The position numbers were made by a program, and so were the translations under genes. DNA of 64,000 nt from Vigna angularis (Eukaryota; Streptophyta; Magnoliopsida; Fabales; Fabaceae), in the NCBI RefSeq assembly GCF_016808095.1, contig NC_068980.1, positions 8,590,501-8,654,500 of the forward strand, in the 5' to 3' direction. Below are positions 22,922-36,173 of the stretch, piece after piece. Under the pieces are notes generated by a model. It had not been told where the DNA came from, ran no database searches, and was given only the letters and a program-made list of their open reading frames with translations. The number at the start of each line of letters is the position of its first letter. Within the stretch, counting starts at the first letter, position 1.

Positions 22922-23276
22922 TTGTTTCTGTCACCGTAATTGTCGCTTCGTGATCTTCGCGGACGTCGTGGAAGGCGTCGTGGTGCCATTGAGAGTGGTC
23001 GGTTTCTCTCTTGAAGGCTTGCGACGCCAAATTGGTTCGAGTAAGGAGAAGACTCAGCAAAACGAGAAAGAGTGAGAAAACGGAGGAAGAGGGAGGGAGA
23101 TTGACCGACTGTGTCAATAAAAAATAACGTGTTAGCCACCTCAGCTGCACATATTGAAAGACGAAAAATTAAGATTTTTTTGGAAGAGAAGCATAAAAAA
23201 TGTAACTTAATTTAAAAAGAAAACTAAAAATAAATTTGTTTGATAAGACTAAAAATATATTTAATTCTTTTTTTTT

Positions 23277-24770
23277 AATATTAGAACAAAATATGTCCAC
23301 TTAATTAATAAAACTTGTTATTTTTTTTAAAAGTTCAGTTCACAAATTATCTTTCTAAACTTTAAAAATGTTTGAATAAGAATTTCTATAATTTTAGAAA
23401 ATTTAAATACGTTAAAATCAAATTGTATTTGTTTTAAATTTTAAATGTTTTATTTAGATAAAATAATTTAAATTCTTTAAATTTTTTTATTAAATAACAT
23501 TTAACAATTTAAAAACATCAATTAGTAATGTTTTTTAATTACATTGATTGAGATTATTATTTGTATTTTATCATTGTCACTATATAAACAAAGCAAATAT
23601 GTATTTTAATATAATTTTAACTATAAAAAATACATATTTAATAAATTATTTTTTGTTCTTTCAAATTATTGAGTCCATCAATAATTAAATCAAAACTAAA
23701 ATTTCAAGCTATTTTTTTTATGTTAATTATCATATTGTCTTCATGAAATTTATCTCCCGTTTCATTTTGAAATCTTGTTTTGATAATACATTAAAAAAAT
23801 ATTTTAGTTAAAATTAATGTACTTCATATTGTTATCAAAAACTGATATAATTTAAATATATTTGATAAATTCTTTAAATATGTAAATGAATGAGAAGCAT
23901 CCAAAATAAAATAGTGAAGTTGAAATTTTAAAAAAGTTTTCTCTTGAATATAATATTGGTAACTTGGTAACAAAATTGTTAAATAATAGAAAGTGAGCAA
24001 GTAAGTAAAAAAGTAATCTTTTTTCATGTTTTCAAATTTAATAATTGTTTGAGTTATATCTCTAAGAATTTTTCTTAATACTAATATTTTTCAATAGGAG
24101 AAGTACAATTTTCTAAAATCTTGAAAACAACATTTTTAGTACTTAGAGTTTAAAGTTTGGTTGCCTTCCGGCAGAATATGATGATCATCCAACCTGTTAT
24201 GGAAGGAAGTCTCCGCATTGGTTTTTTAATTCCTAAATTTGTTTATTCATCTTAAAGTTATATGTACATTGGTCTTTTAACCTTTTGTACTATATATTTT
24301 ACGTGATTGATGACTTGATCTTTCTCGTTGTGTTGAAAATAAATTATGAATGCATTTTTGTTGGAGTGAAGATCTTTAGAATTAGTATGGTGATTAAATT
24401 ATTTGTGGATCGTCTTACATTGTATTGAGACGTTATGATCGGTTAATAATAAAAATCTCATTTTAATTGACAACGATTCAGGATAACCTGATTTCTTCTT
24501 TTTTTCTCGATTTCTCCTTTTTTTTTCTTCTATTTAATTTTTCAGGATTTGCTTACCACAAATGATCACTCAATTTTTATTTCTTTCAAGTTGTGTTTGA
24601 AGTATGTTTCATCATTTATCTCATTGAGGAATAATGTTTTCTTGTGTGATAAGCACAATGATGGTTGAGAAGTAAAACATAATACAATGCCCAGACATTG
24701 TAAAATCCAATATCAAGGAGGAACTAACCCAACCATCGATCTTGAACAAACAATGCAGTCAACTCGGTCC
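23277..24770. other. AT-rich intergenic DNA, nothing recognised
   Basis: No coding frame of substance and no clear element boundaries. Confidence 0.5.
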
Positions 24771-24771
24771 T

Positions 24772-24925
24772 ATGCAAAAACTACATTGAGCTAATTGTAT
24801 CCTAGGTTACAAAAACTACATAAGGTAGGTTGTATCCTGCATTACAAAAATTACATTAATTCTATCCTACTTTACAAAAATTACATTTAGCAGGTTATGA
24901 CCTATGTTACAAAAACTACACTGAC
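24772..24925. repeat. Minisatellite of ~29-36-bp units (TTACAAAAACTACATT...TATCCTA)
   Basis: ACAAAAA(C/T)TACAT recurs at about 24776, 24810, 24844, 24873 and 24910. Most of the linkers contain TGTATCCT or a variant. Confidence 0.75.
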
Positions 24926-24959
24926 TACAAATCCTATGAGAACAACCTTTACCTTAAGA

Positions 24960-25245
24960 AAAAAAATGAAACAAAAGTTTGATGAGAACAACCAATCTCT
25001 TAAGGACCTTTTAATATTTAATGAAATTAATCAACGAAATAAAAATAAGCAAAAGTTCGATAGAAGTAGCCAGTCTCTTAAATAATAATAAAAACTTCCT
25101 AAATTTTGATGAAAGCAACTAGTCTACTAAAGAATAAAAAGAAGCAAAAATTTGATGGGAATAATCAGTTCCTTTAAAAATAAATAAGAAATCTTTTAAA
25201 ATTCAATGAAAGTGATTAAACTCTTAAGGAATAAACTAGAACAAA
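24960..25245. repeat. Degenerate ~60-bp repeats (GCAAAAGTTTGATGAGAACAAC...)
   Basis: Variants of AACAAAAGTTTGATGAGAAC followed by CAGTCTCTTAAGGA-like sequence appear about five times with 55-65-bp spacing. The short open frame at 24897-25085 is a product of this repeat. Confidence 0.55.
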
Positions 25246-26209
25246 ATACGAAATATACTCTTAACCGTTTTGAAATAGAAATCAAGAAAATAACCAACAT
25301 TATGACAATTCACATGAATTAACAAAGATTATACATCCGAAGTTTTTGAAAAAAAAAAACAAAAGTACATGAATTTTGTTTAAGCATTTATTAAGTGTTA
25401 TCGTGGAGATGAAGTTAAATAATAAAAAATAGATATTGAAAATGAATGGTAAAATTAAATAGAACGTTAAAAAATAATGAAGATAAGAGAGCCTAAAAGT
25501 TAGGAAAAAAAAATAAAAAAATTACTAATGAGAAAAAACAAAGATAAAGTGACCACTGAAGTCATTATATATCATTCTACTTTGGATTCCCTAATTATTA
25601 TTAATCTTAAAAACAGTAAGTATGAAAAGCAAAGTGGTATCTTTGAAAATAAGTTGTCAACCCAGGTGATACGTTATGACTTTTGAAACATTATATATTC
25701 TAAAACCTATTATGGTTTTTTTTTTATTATAACAAATATTAACATTTTATTTTATTACTACCTTTATTCAATTTAGTGAAATACAATATTAATTTCAGTT
25801 AAAAAATTAAGTCTAATAGACATGTATTATTAGTAATAAAAATTATTATTAATTCAAAAGTTAGTATAACTCTTATTAATTTCTATTACTATTACTAGTA
25901 GAAATACATATATTTTATATTTTTTATAATAACAAAAAATAAAAAATAATTATTAAAATTTAAAAAATAAGCAAAACTATAAAGTTAAATATAAATAAAT
26001 TATAATTTTTTATTTATTTTATAGACATTTTTTATTATAAGTTATTATTTTAGTTTTAAAAAATAGTTACTTTATGATAATTATTTTAGTTTAAAAAATA
26101 AAATAGTAACAATTCCTATTAAAAAAGAATCTTGGGCAAGAGAAAAATAACAAATAAAAGAGGTAACAAAAAACGAGATAAATACATACAAATACATAAC
26201 AAGAACAAA

Positions 26210-26213
<4 letters not shown>
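25246..26213. other. AT-rich intergenic DNA
   Basis: Nothing coding. Ends at a large TA microsatellite. Confidence 0.5.
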
Positions 26214-26303
<90 letters not shown>

Positions 26304-26316
26304 TGTGTGTGTGTGT
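26214..26316. repeat. (TA)n(GT)n microsatellite
   Basis: About 43 TA units followed by eight GT units. Confidence 0.95.
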
Positions 26317-26624
26317 ACACAAAAGAATGTATAGTGTTAGCTAAAGTAATAATCCAATTTAGTCAAATGCAGGACTATTATTCAGAACCTATATTTGAAC
26401 AATTTTGTCCTTATATCTTTATTTTACTCTTTTAAGATAAAATATAACTATTTGAACTTACCTTATAAAGAAAATATAGCTGACGTAAATATTAATTAGA
26501 TAGAAGCAAAAAAGAATCCAAACACTAAAATGTTATTATCTAACTATATAATTACAGGCAGGTTCCCCGGATCATTTTCATAGAACCCTAGATTCTAATA
26601 AATCATAGAATATCAACACCATCA

Positions 26625-27477
26625 ATGGCTGATCTTCAGCAGGGAGATCAATCTTCTTCATCCAAAGCGATGGATAGAAAAACTATAGAAAAAAAACAGG
26701 AGAATCCATATGAAGAACCTCTGTTCCCAGCTTAACTCTCTTCTCCCTAACAACAATAATCACAGGGTTTGTTCTCTCTCTCCTTCAATCATAATGCTTG
26801 GATTTGTTGGAGAAAATGAAAAAAGTAGTGTTTTTGTAAAACATTATGTGTGTATTGATTTATAGTAGTTTCATTTATTGCATATCTAGATCTAAAATAT
26901 GAACTTCTTCATCAGTATTGATGAAGTTGTGAGTGCAATGGCTTGAGGGTAACTAACAAAACATTGAACGCAGGGTGAAGCATTATCACGTGTAGATCAA
27001 ATAGACGAGGCTATCAACCACATCAAGAACCTGGAGACAAAGGTGAAGATAGCGGAGAAGTACAGAGAAAGTTTAAGGGAAAGGAAGAGATCTCGTAGTG
27101 GATGTTCTAGTTCTTCTGAAGCAACGAAAGTTGAGGTTCATGAAATGGGTTCCTTGCTACGAATCACTCTGGTGTGTGGCTTCGAGGATCAGTTCATTTT
27201 AAGGGAAATTATTCGTATGCTTCATGAAGACAACATAGAAGTCAAGACAGTTCATTCCTCGCTCTCGTCTGCGACCTCGTCGCTACATGTTGTCAACGCT
27301 GAGGTATGGACGGTGTTACCTCGGATATTTAATTTCCCTTTGTTTTTTTCTTTTTCCTTACATTAGTTTACAAAATCAATTGTTGTTTCTCCTTTTATGC
27401 AGATTCAGCAATCCTATAACTTAGGAACAGCCGTTTTCATTGAGAGACTGAAAATATTTGTGAACGGACATGGGTAG
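26625..27477 (+). pseudogene. bHLH162-like transcription factor gene with frameshift in the basic region
   Basis: Exons 26625-26766, 26974-27303 and 27403-27477 with GT-AG introns. The N-terminus reads MADLQQGDQSSSSKAMDRKT and then IEKK. At 26689-26696 there are eight A's where the paralogue at 55.4 kb implies seven. In the given frame this leads to QENPYEEPLFPA and a stop after 37 codons. With one A fewer, the sequence downstream keeps the basic/helix-1 pattern of the family and joins exon 2 in phase 0. Exon 2 completes helix 2 (GEALSRVDQIDEAINHIKNL), a charged linker and an ACT-like region (MGSLLRITLVCGFEDQFILR). Exon 3 ends ERLKIFVNGHG, stop 27475-27477. Such factors bind E-box DNA as dimers in the nucleus. 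It is a natural pseudogene or a homopolymer base-call error; all other features are intact. Confidence 0.8.
26689..26696 (+). other. Homopolymer A8 causing the bHLH frameshift
   Basis: The run follows ATAG and precedes CAGGAGAATCC. Seven A's would restore the family pattern Glu-Lys-Asn-Arg-Arg seen intact in the 55.4-kb paralogue. Confidence 0.75.
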
Positions 27478-30075
27478 ACTGAAAACACAGATTTTCCCAT
27501 TTACAAGAAGGTCACTTGTAACACTGTTGAAATGTTAGCAGTTTATATCTTTTTGGGGTTTATACATCGAATCATGAACCCATTTCGTGTAACAAGCATA
27601 ACCAAGCCAAAGGACTTTGATTTGTGCTTGTTGCTTTGAAATATGAATGCCCTAGCTTTTTCCAGAATTAATCATAAGGTTATAATAATTATGAGGCTTA
27701 TTTATACATCTTGGCTCTTGACTTTCACATTCACTCACTACTCCTCATGAATAGTAAACCATCAAATATACAAATTTCGTTCATTAAGAAGCAATGCTTT
27801 ACACCTATATTTTTTATCTATAAAGACTTATGTTTCGGGTGTTAGAATCACTTTAAATACCTACACAATTTTTTTTTTATGTGTTTGGTAACTACTTTTA
27901 GTCTTCATCTTCACTCCATCGTTCGAAAAGGTACTTCCAAAAATTCTTCGTTGTTTAAGTTAACAAATGGTCCGTATGGAAGTTTAGAATAAAAGTATTA
28001 ATGCACCGTAAATGCGATCACTCATCTCTTACTTTTAACCTATATTTATAGTTTTTGTCATAGGCTTGAGATTAGTAAAATCTTAATCTCGACCTAATCT
28101 CTGTCCAATATCTCTAATTACCAGTTACCTTAATCCTTATAAATAAAACTTTTTGTCGAACCACGCTGTCCGACGTCAAAGGTGTCGTTCGACTTTATCT
28201 GTCAAATCTAGGTAATGTGTTGTTGTCCTGGTTGTGTTCCAGGTTATTCGTCTTGAGTGATATACCTCACATTTCCTTTGGCCGTTCAGTTCTATGGTAC
28301 AACTTGTTTAAAACCTTGAAGAACTCTATAAAAATTAATTGTTTTGTTCATGATATGTTTTTGCCTTTTTGAAATGTATACACAAGAAGATGTTGGAACT
28401 TGTTTAATGTTAAATAAAATTTTATTGAAATATTTTTATTTTATTTTTTTAAGAATCAACTTCAATAATGGAGATCAATTCATTCATTTTTATCAACGGT
28501 ATTGATTTTGTGCTAAATGATAATTTAGAATTCTCTTTGTTTCTTTTTCGGAAAAGAAAAAATAATACTCTTATTGTACTACTTATTTATTTAGTAGTGG
28601 CATTTTCATTTCACATTTTTTATTTGTTATCAAAAAATTAAAATAGAAAGTAAAATCATGCAAATTCCTTTTATCAACAAAAAAGAATATAGTAAAAGTA
28701 GAATATTATATGTTCCTAATTTCTCGAATAATTCCTAGCCCTATAACCAGTGACAACAGAGCTTCTTTGTCCATTAGAGGAGCTTAAAATGTTTTTCACA
28801 CAAACAAAAATTAACATATATAAATAAAGTATTTCTTTTTTAAATTTTATACATTTGGCCTCTTCAATTTTATATAAATCTATAAAAGAAAATTTAATGT
28901 CTCAAAATATATTTTGAAGATTCACCATTGTTCACACCTTTAAATCATGCATTAAGAAAAGAAAAAGAAACTGATGAAGTTAATGTTGGTTTCTTAGTGT
29001 AGGAGCAAAGAAATAGAATTTTAAAAAGTATAAGATTCATGATATTCTATATCTCACTTCATTTTTTATGTCTTTCTGTTGTCTCAGCCTCTTTCTTGCA
29101 TTCCCACACAAAATTTATTTCCCAAATGAGACTTAAAAGTAATAATTCAAGCACAACAGAAATCGGTGGCCATATATATTGTTTTGAAAGTGAAGTCTTC
29201 TAATATAAGAATAAATAAATAAGGGAGGTCTTCTAAGCTATATATACAACATTATAGTATATATATACAAAGAACGAGTTACACAAAAGTAAAACTATAG
29301 CCCATGGAGACACCTAATATATTCGCATCGATAAATTTGTTTACAAAATAAGAAAACTCCAAAACAATCACCATATAGAAATTAATACACAAAAAAGCAT
29401 TGACCGTGACTTGTTCTTCTTGGTTTAAAAGAAAATTATTGGGCAAAATTTTCTTGAAAAGGACAAGTATATATGCTCCCTTGTTCTTGCAAGATGGCAT
29501 ATAAATAATAATGTACATCTTCCAAATTTGTCGCGTAACTGAAAAACTTCAAGCACTTATTTTCTTTCTTTACTATAAACAGCTTCCTTCTTTTGTTTAC
29601 AATTAGTATGTGCTCTTTCTTCTTTCCAAAGTGTGAAAAGTCTCTTAAAACCTAGATCAAATATTTTTTCTTTTCTTCCTTGCCGTTTATATCGTTTAGG
29701 GAATTATGTGAAGGAAAAAAAGTGAGATAGTGTTTTCTTTTGTTTCATAGTTATAAAATTATACATTCATAAAGGATAAGAACAGTGTGAGCGTGACAAA
29801 TGTACGTAACTTTCGACGTGCAGAGCAGAGCATAAAGATCATAAACAATAAACGCAGAGCAGTTTCAGTGTGAAACTGAATAAAACATATGAACGTTTAT
29901 TCTTTCGACGCGTCGTTTTAGAAAAATATACCTAACACGTGGAAAACTTCTGGATACAACAAATCTTCTCTCGAGTGCTAATTTGAGTATGAGAACATTC
30001 GAAAAATAATTGGAAATTAAAAATCCTTGTTTCATTCTCTATTTTCTTATAACAATTATTAGAATTAAGAATGTA

Positions 30076-30114
<39 letters not shown>

Positions 30115-30337
30115 ATTACATAATTTTTATATGAAAACAATTTCACATATTATTTTACTAATACTTTAATATAAAAAAAATATATTTTTTTATCATATTT
30201 TATATAGCGATCCAAATTAATAGATATCGTATTACTGTTCATGATTAATAACATTAACTAACATTATTATATATACATATATACAATATATTTACTATAA
30301 GAAATATTTCAAAAAATTTCAAAAGAACAGTATAAAC

Positions 30338-30402
<65 letters not shown>

Positions 30403-31322
30403 TAATATTATATATATAAATATTCATATTTAAAAAATGATGTGAAAACATTATATTAGTACAAAATCAGATTATGAGTGGTATAAAATTATAATAAAAT
30501 TTTTTAAAAATATCAGAAATAATATACTATATATATATATATATTATAAAGAAAATAATAGCTGGAAAAGAAATCGCAGTTGACTTTCTCTGGCAGAGAA
30601 CATTGACTTCTTTTACAAATATATGAGGGTTAAATACAAATTATTAAATTGTTTATTTAAAAAAAAAACAATCAAATATATCCTAGACTCAGCAAATAGA
30701 GTCTTATGTTCATGTATGATAATATAACTTGTATGTCCGCCTTGTCGTGGAAAGTTACCTTGAACTTTTCATGATAATGCATGCTTTGGACATCTTGACA
30801 TATGTATGACACTACACAGAAAATGTGACAATGAACTCAACGTGTTTCACAAATTACAGTTCTGTGTTCCTTTTCCAACAAGAATCAAGTCAAAGTTTCA
30901 CGCAAAAATCCAATGGAAGTACGTAAGCCGCTTTTCTTTTCTATATAATCATGTTTCTGTAATAGTGTTGAAGGAGAATATGATTTATGATTTCTCCGTA
31001 ATACTTGTTGATTAAGTAAGGTACTATAGGAAAATATCTAATTCAACATTACTATTATCTTCAAAACGTCATCTCAATTTTATCACATTAAACCTAACAT
31101 TAAGCATGTTCGCCGTAAAATGTATATGAGCTAAATATAAAAATTATATTTAATACGATTTGGTTTAGTTTAAACAAGGAAAAAAAATACTATTTTATTT
31201 AAATCAGTTTTATTATATAATTTGTTTTAGTTTATATATTTGATGTTATCTTTTTCACATTATGAACTAATATAATATACTAATAAATAATTTTATTTTC
31301 AATGCATATTTATTATATGATT
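27478..31322. other. Intergenic DNA with TA microsatellites and possible LTR scraps
   Basis: No supported gene. 27820-28290 is less AT-rich (CGAACCACGCTGTCCGACGT, GGTTGTGTTCCAGGTTATTC) and looks like old LTR sequence without definable ends. TA runs lie at 30080-30109 and 30340-30398. Open frames at 29279-29518 and 30806-31015 have no family features. Confidence 0.45.
30340..30398. repeat. (TA)n microsatellite
   Basis: About 29 TA units ending in ACACAC. A shorter one lies at 30080-30109. Confidence 0.95.
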
Positions 31323-31327
31323 AAAAT

Positions 31328-33787
31328 TGTAACATTCCAAAAATATAGTCCAAACTAAATGTTTAAGAATTTATTACATTATAATATTGTAGAACAGTTT
31401 CTAGAAATAAGGTTAACTTACAGCTATCCACAAATAATTATAAATTTAAACTTTACACAAATCTACCCTAACTACAAAACTATATACATGACCGAACAGT
31501 TTATACATACTATATTTATATGATCGAACGGTCATAGACTACACCACTGGGTCTTCGTCGTCCAGTGTTTCCTCCAGCGAACACTCGCCTCCCTCTGCTC
31601 ACACCCACAAGGTGATCATTGCAATTAAAGAGTACCGAACGAAAACATGAACAAGATAGAAAATAAGGGTAAGCTAGAGTAATTTAATTGATTAAGTTAT
31701 CATGCAAGTTCAACAAATACATAATTATGTAACATCCAAACCCTTAAAATCATGCAATGATCAACCACTCAAACAGGCCAAAACCGAACACATTAATTCA
31801 TGCAAGGACCGACTACTTGACTTGACCATCCGGATTGTATGAATATGTAGCTTGGGTCGTTCGTGCACCCGGGGGTGTAGTAACTAGAAAACCATCAGCT
31901 GCCACTCGGGGTTAATCCGTTATAACTCACCTAAGACCCTACAGGCTAGGACCTCCTGCTATTCTAACGACATGACTTACCCATCTCTACTTGAGACTTG
32001 GTAATCATTAGAATGTCAGGATGAACGTCATGGATTTCGCTGTCCATATTCATACTTTACCACCACCTTGTTACCAGATCACTGAGACATTCCTCCTTGG
32101 TATTCTCTTTCACATCCATATTACAATTATCATACCATACTTTTCCTTTGACACCATTATGATAATGCATACATAAGCCATCAAAACTATTGGATCAATT
32201 AATTAAAACAACATACTAGAATAAATATGAATATAGGCCAAATAGAAATCACCAACATAGAAGAACAAGATCGAACACCCTGTGAATGTTGGAGACCGAA
32301 CGGTCAATAATAGATACAGCTGAAGAGAAAACCGAATGTTATTAATGACCGACAACTAGAGGATTCCGAGTACCACATCATGACCGAATACTACCACTAG
32401 TCCAAATACTAAGTTTAGATCGAACGCTTATGGCTTAGGCCGAACACCTATAACTTAGGCCGAACGCATTTAAGACCGAATACAAGTACGAGGTCGAGCA
32501 GTAGTACAAGAACAAGTGTTACTAAGAGACCACACAATCCACTAAGACCGATCGCTACTAAGAGACCACACAACCCACTAAGAACGATCGCTACTAAGAG
32601 ACTACGCAACCCACTAAGAACGATCGCTACTAAGAGACCACAACCCACTAAGACCGATCGATACTAAGAGATCACACAACCAACTAAGAATTATCTCTAC
32701 TAAGAGACCACAACCCACTAAAATCGATCAATACTAAGACACCACACACCTCACTAAGAACGATCACTATGACTTAAAACAAAATATTGGTATAAGTCCG
32801 ATCGGTCATTAACTGAAAAGTTCTACAGAAGTAGAACTCAGTTAAGACCGAACACAAGAAGAAAGTTGAACGGTCAATGAATGACACTCGGCGATCTGCA
32901 TAATTTTGTAGAATAGCTGCAAAATTATGATCAACCACCATAATCACCAATTCCTACCACTTCCCAACTTCTAATCCTCCAAACATGATTCATATACCAT
33001 TTTAAGCCTATCCAAAGGTACCTAAAATCGTTCTAACATCATCCCAAAGAGTCCCATACCATATTTCACTCCCAACCCCAAACTATCATATTTGCATACC
33101 CACTTTCTTAAGATTAGAACAGACTGAACACTTATGCAAAGAAACTCCAACTAGTTCACAAGTTCCAATATTCACATATTCAACACAATTCAATCAAACA
33201 TTCAAGTTACACACATGCAACCATCCAAACAGTAATTTCATATATAGAAAATCACAATTAAATTAACTAGCTTCCCTTACCTCAAAGCAACTTGACAGAT
33301 TTAAACCTCTCCACAGTTTTGCTAAACCGTAAGTGATCCTAGGACAACCTACAGACTTTGGATTGGTGAAAGGAAACCAACCACCAACCAAAAACAGAAA
33401 CAGAACCTAGATGAAGAACCGATTAACACATGCAAAACCGAACACTGTTTGCATGTACCAAAAATTTGCAGAAATTTCAATAATCAAAGAGAGACAAACT
33501 TACCAACTCTAAACACGAAATTGATCGGTGGAAAAGGAAGCCCTTGATCTCAGGATCGCCTAGGGAGGTTTTGATCACCGATCAGATGAACCAATAGTGA
33601 GTAATTTTAGAGAAAAGAGGAGAAAAGGTAGAAGATAGTGTTGTTAGAGATAGAACGTACTGATATATTGAGCTGAGTGTTTTAAAACTTCTATTTATAC
33701 TGTTAGATTATTTTAACACTAAGTGCTCAGTCTCATTATTTTAATACATTCATCTACTCTTAACAGTCTATTTTCTGGGTTCTTACA
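31328..33787 (-). mobile_element. Solo-LTR-like element rich in CGAACGGTC words, copy 1
   Basis: Begins TGTAACATTCCAAAAATATA and ends GGGTTCTTACA, i.e. TG...CA ends. Flanking 5-mers AAAAT and ACAAT differ at one base. Minus-strand GTATAAATAG at about 33692-33701 gives a TATA box followed by a leader-like stretch and a possible splice donor (GAGGTAAGGGAAGCTA, near 33275). It shares ordered landmarks with 45.79-47.64 and 48.21-50.71 kb: AGGACCTCCTGC, CTCTACTTGAGACT, and (minus strand) ATTGCAATGATCA. It contains many variants of GACCGAAC/GTTCGGTC and a 36-bp minisatellite. No gag, protease or polymerase was found. The minus strand is the transcript direction by the TATA box. Confidence 0.65.
32517..32775. 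repeat. ~36-bp minisatellite (CTACTAAGAGACCACACAAC...) in LTR copy 1
   Basis: About seven units of TACTAAGAGACCACACAACC followed by CACTAAGAACGATCGC, degenerating at the right. The Leu/Val-rich open frame on the minus strand here is a translation of the repeat. Confidence 0.9.
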
Positions 33788-33792
33788 ACAAT

Positions 33793-34799
33793 AATTGGTA
33801 ATATAATATTTAAATAATTGAGTTTAGGCATGGGTAAAGACTTCTAAGAAAAATAATAAACATATTTTTAGAAACTAGGACAATTTATGGGTAGCTCCCT
33901 TATCTTTGAGAGCAAAGAACACATTTTTTCCATTTTTAGAAGGTTAAATATGGGTTCTCTTAACTCTAGTCAACTTCAAGGTATTAGGTCTTGATTTTAA
34001 GCTCCATTCCTTCAAAACAATTGTATCTATTATCAAACTTTGTTCAAAAACAATTCTAAAACAAGAAAATATTTATTCTAAAATAGAAAAACTAAACCTA
34101 ATAAGAGAAAGAAGATGAGTAAACCTCTCTTCTATACATGTTCATTATTAAGCATGTGCCTTCATCTCTTTTATAAGGGTTAAGGATTTACGATGTTATT
34201 ATAACTAAAATATCTACTTTTAATTAAAGTAAATTACTACCATATAGAAAAATATAATAAACAGTTCAGGTGTGATTATTTCTTAAATAAGAAAATATTA
34301 TTTATTTATTTTCTATTTTTAGTAGTGGTTAAAAGATGACTGATTTTTTTTGTTGTTTAAAATTACAACTGAAAATTAATATTTCTAATTTAATATTAGA
34401 GTGGAAGTCGATGAAATATAAGTTAAAGTGTATGTATTTTTATTTGTATATACTTAAGTGTAATTTGTTAGTTTTTCTTAAAAATATATATAACTACTAT
34501 TCTTTTCACCAGGTGCATATCATCGGAGTTGACGGGTGCAATGACCTTCAAATTCTTAAAATTTTGTGTATGTATTTTTAAGTAAAATTAAATTAGGTGT
34601 GTTTTTAAGTAAAACATAAAATTAAATATAATAAAGAATAAAAAAATTATTAAGTTGTTTTTTTTCTTTATCTCTTGAGTTTAGTCAACTTATTTCTTAT
34701 TATCAAACTGAAACAAAATAATAAGCTCAAAATCGTTATTTTTATTTTCTTTTTAATTTTTTTCTAGTTTTGAATAGGTAAAGGTATATTTCTGGTTCA
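33793..34799. other. AT-rich intergenic DNA, nothing recognised
   Basis: The 81-codon frame at 34336-34581 is Lys/Leu/Tyr/Phe-rich AT noise without family features. Confidence 0.5.
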
Positions 34800-35184
34800 A
34801 CTCACTACAAAAATTATATATTATAGGATAGGTTTTTTGTAGACGGCTGAAAAGTCCTCTGAAAAAATTTTGACGGTTTCAATAATAAACCGCAACTATG
34901 TTTTAACTTTTTTTATTTAAAAAATTTCAGCTGTTATTATGAATAGTCGCAGTGAAGTTATTTTTCTATTTTTTTAAATAAATTTTGACGCTTGCTTAGT
35001 GAAACGCCTTAAATTTGTAAATAATTTTTTATTCATTTTTAGTTTGTGTCATCATTTTCATTCTGCCTCTCTTTTCGAAACCCTATTTTCCCATCTTCTC
35101 CATTATGGTTGTCGTTCCCCAACAACATTTTCTCCTTCGCCGCACCTTTGCATCTTCTCCACTATAACTCTCGGTTCCCAACCC

Positions 35185-35305
35185 TAATTTCGCCTTCAAC
35201 GCTAGTTCATTTTGCATTTTGCATCTTCTGAAAACGCACCCAACCCTAGTTTCGTCTTCACCGCTAGTTCATTTGGCATTTTGCATCTTCCGAAAACGCA
35301 GAGAG
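35185..35305. repeat. 61-bp tandem duplication inside the CACTA element
   Basis: Two copies of CAACCCTA(A/G)TTTCG(C/T)CTTCA...CATTTTGCATCTTC...GAAAACGCA with a few differences. Confidence 0.85.
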
Positions 35306-36173
35306 GGTGAAAAAACATCATTTAGATCCTAATATTAGTTTTCCCCATTTCTCTTTTCCATCCAGAAATGTTGTTGCAAAAGTGAGGAAAAAGTGGTTTC
35401 CTAGGACACTTCTTTCGTCGTTCTCTAGTATGCCATCCCTTCTCAGGTGCTTTTTTTTTGTTCTTGCAGTGTCTGATCCATTTTTTAGATTCATAAACGT
35501 GATTTTGTTGGGTGTTGAGTTGGGTGCATTGTGAGACCCAAATGGATTTTGACATTTTGGGGTATTTTGGTGAAATTGAAATGATATTTTAAGCCGTAAG
35601 GTGTTTGTAAAATTGCTCTAGTGAAAAATCACATTTAACGTATAACATCTGACATATTTCTTATTTTATCTTCTTGATGCTTTACGAATCACCATTTCAA
35701 TGATGTATGTATGCAAGTGCAACACTATCTCATTTCTCTCTGAACCGTTGGTTGCAGGATTTGACTATTGTTTTATCAACACTTCTACCTGTGATATCTA
35801 TGAATAATGATGGCAAAGATCAATCAGATTTCTCTGTGGGACTAAAGGTAATACTATTGATTTCATTAGTTAACTGGGTGACAAGGGTTAAAACTAATAT
35901 GGATCTAAAAACTTCATTGTAATTGATGGAAGTATGGCAGAAACATTGCTGGAAGGAGTTGTTAAGAGACAAGTATAAGAGCATAAAGTTGAGGAGTTTA
36001 ATGCCATGGGAAAGGGAAGCGTAACCAGAAGCTGGTATCTAATCCTATTATTTATGCCATTGTTTTCTTTAATTTATTTATGTTTCTTTTATTCTATTTT
36101 CTAACTAAGCATTAATATTTACTATTGATATATTGTGATTTATTATTGATATTAATAGCTAAGCATTAATATT

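Larger units (their letters stand above)
21261..23267. mobile_element. Long-TIR MULE-like element with captured coding sequence
   Basis: Inverted arms of about 360-370 bp: 21261-21625 and 22905-23267, starting GAGTTAAATATATTTTTAGT and GAATTAAATATATTTTTAGT. Flanking 9-mers TTCTTTTTT and TTTTTTTTT agree at 8 of 9. Both arms share AAGCCTTCAAGAGAGAAACC and an ATGGCACCACGNCGCCTTCC coding-like piece, so captured sequence has become part of the TIRs. No transposase is encoded. Confidence 0.8.

Noticed and set aside
24772..24925. CRISPR-like spaced repeat
   Set aside because: Plant nuclear DNA; units are degenerate and contiguous, a minisatellite.
32448..32648. Leu/Val-rich membrane-protein-like frame
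   Set aside because: It is the reverse translation of the 36-bp minisatellite inside an LTR.
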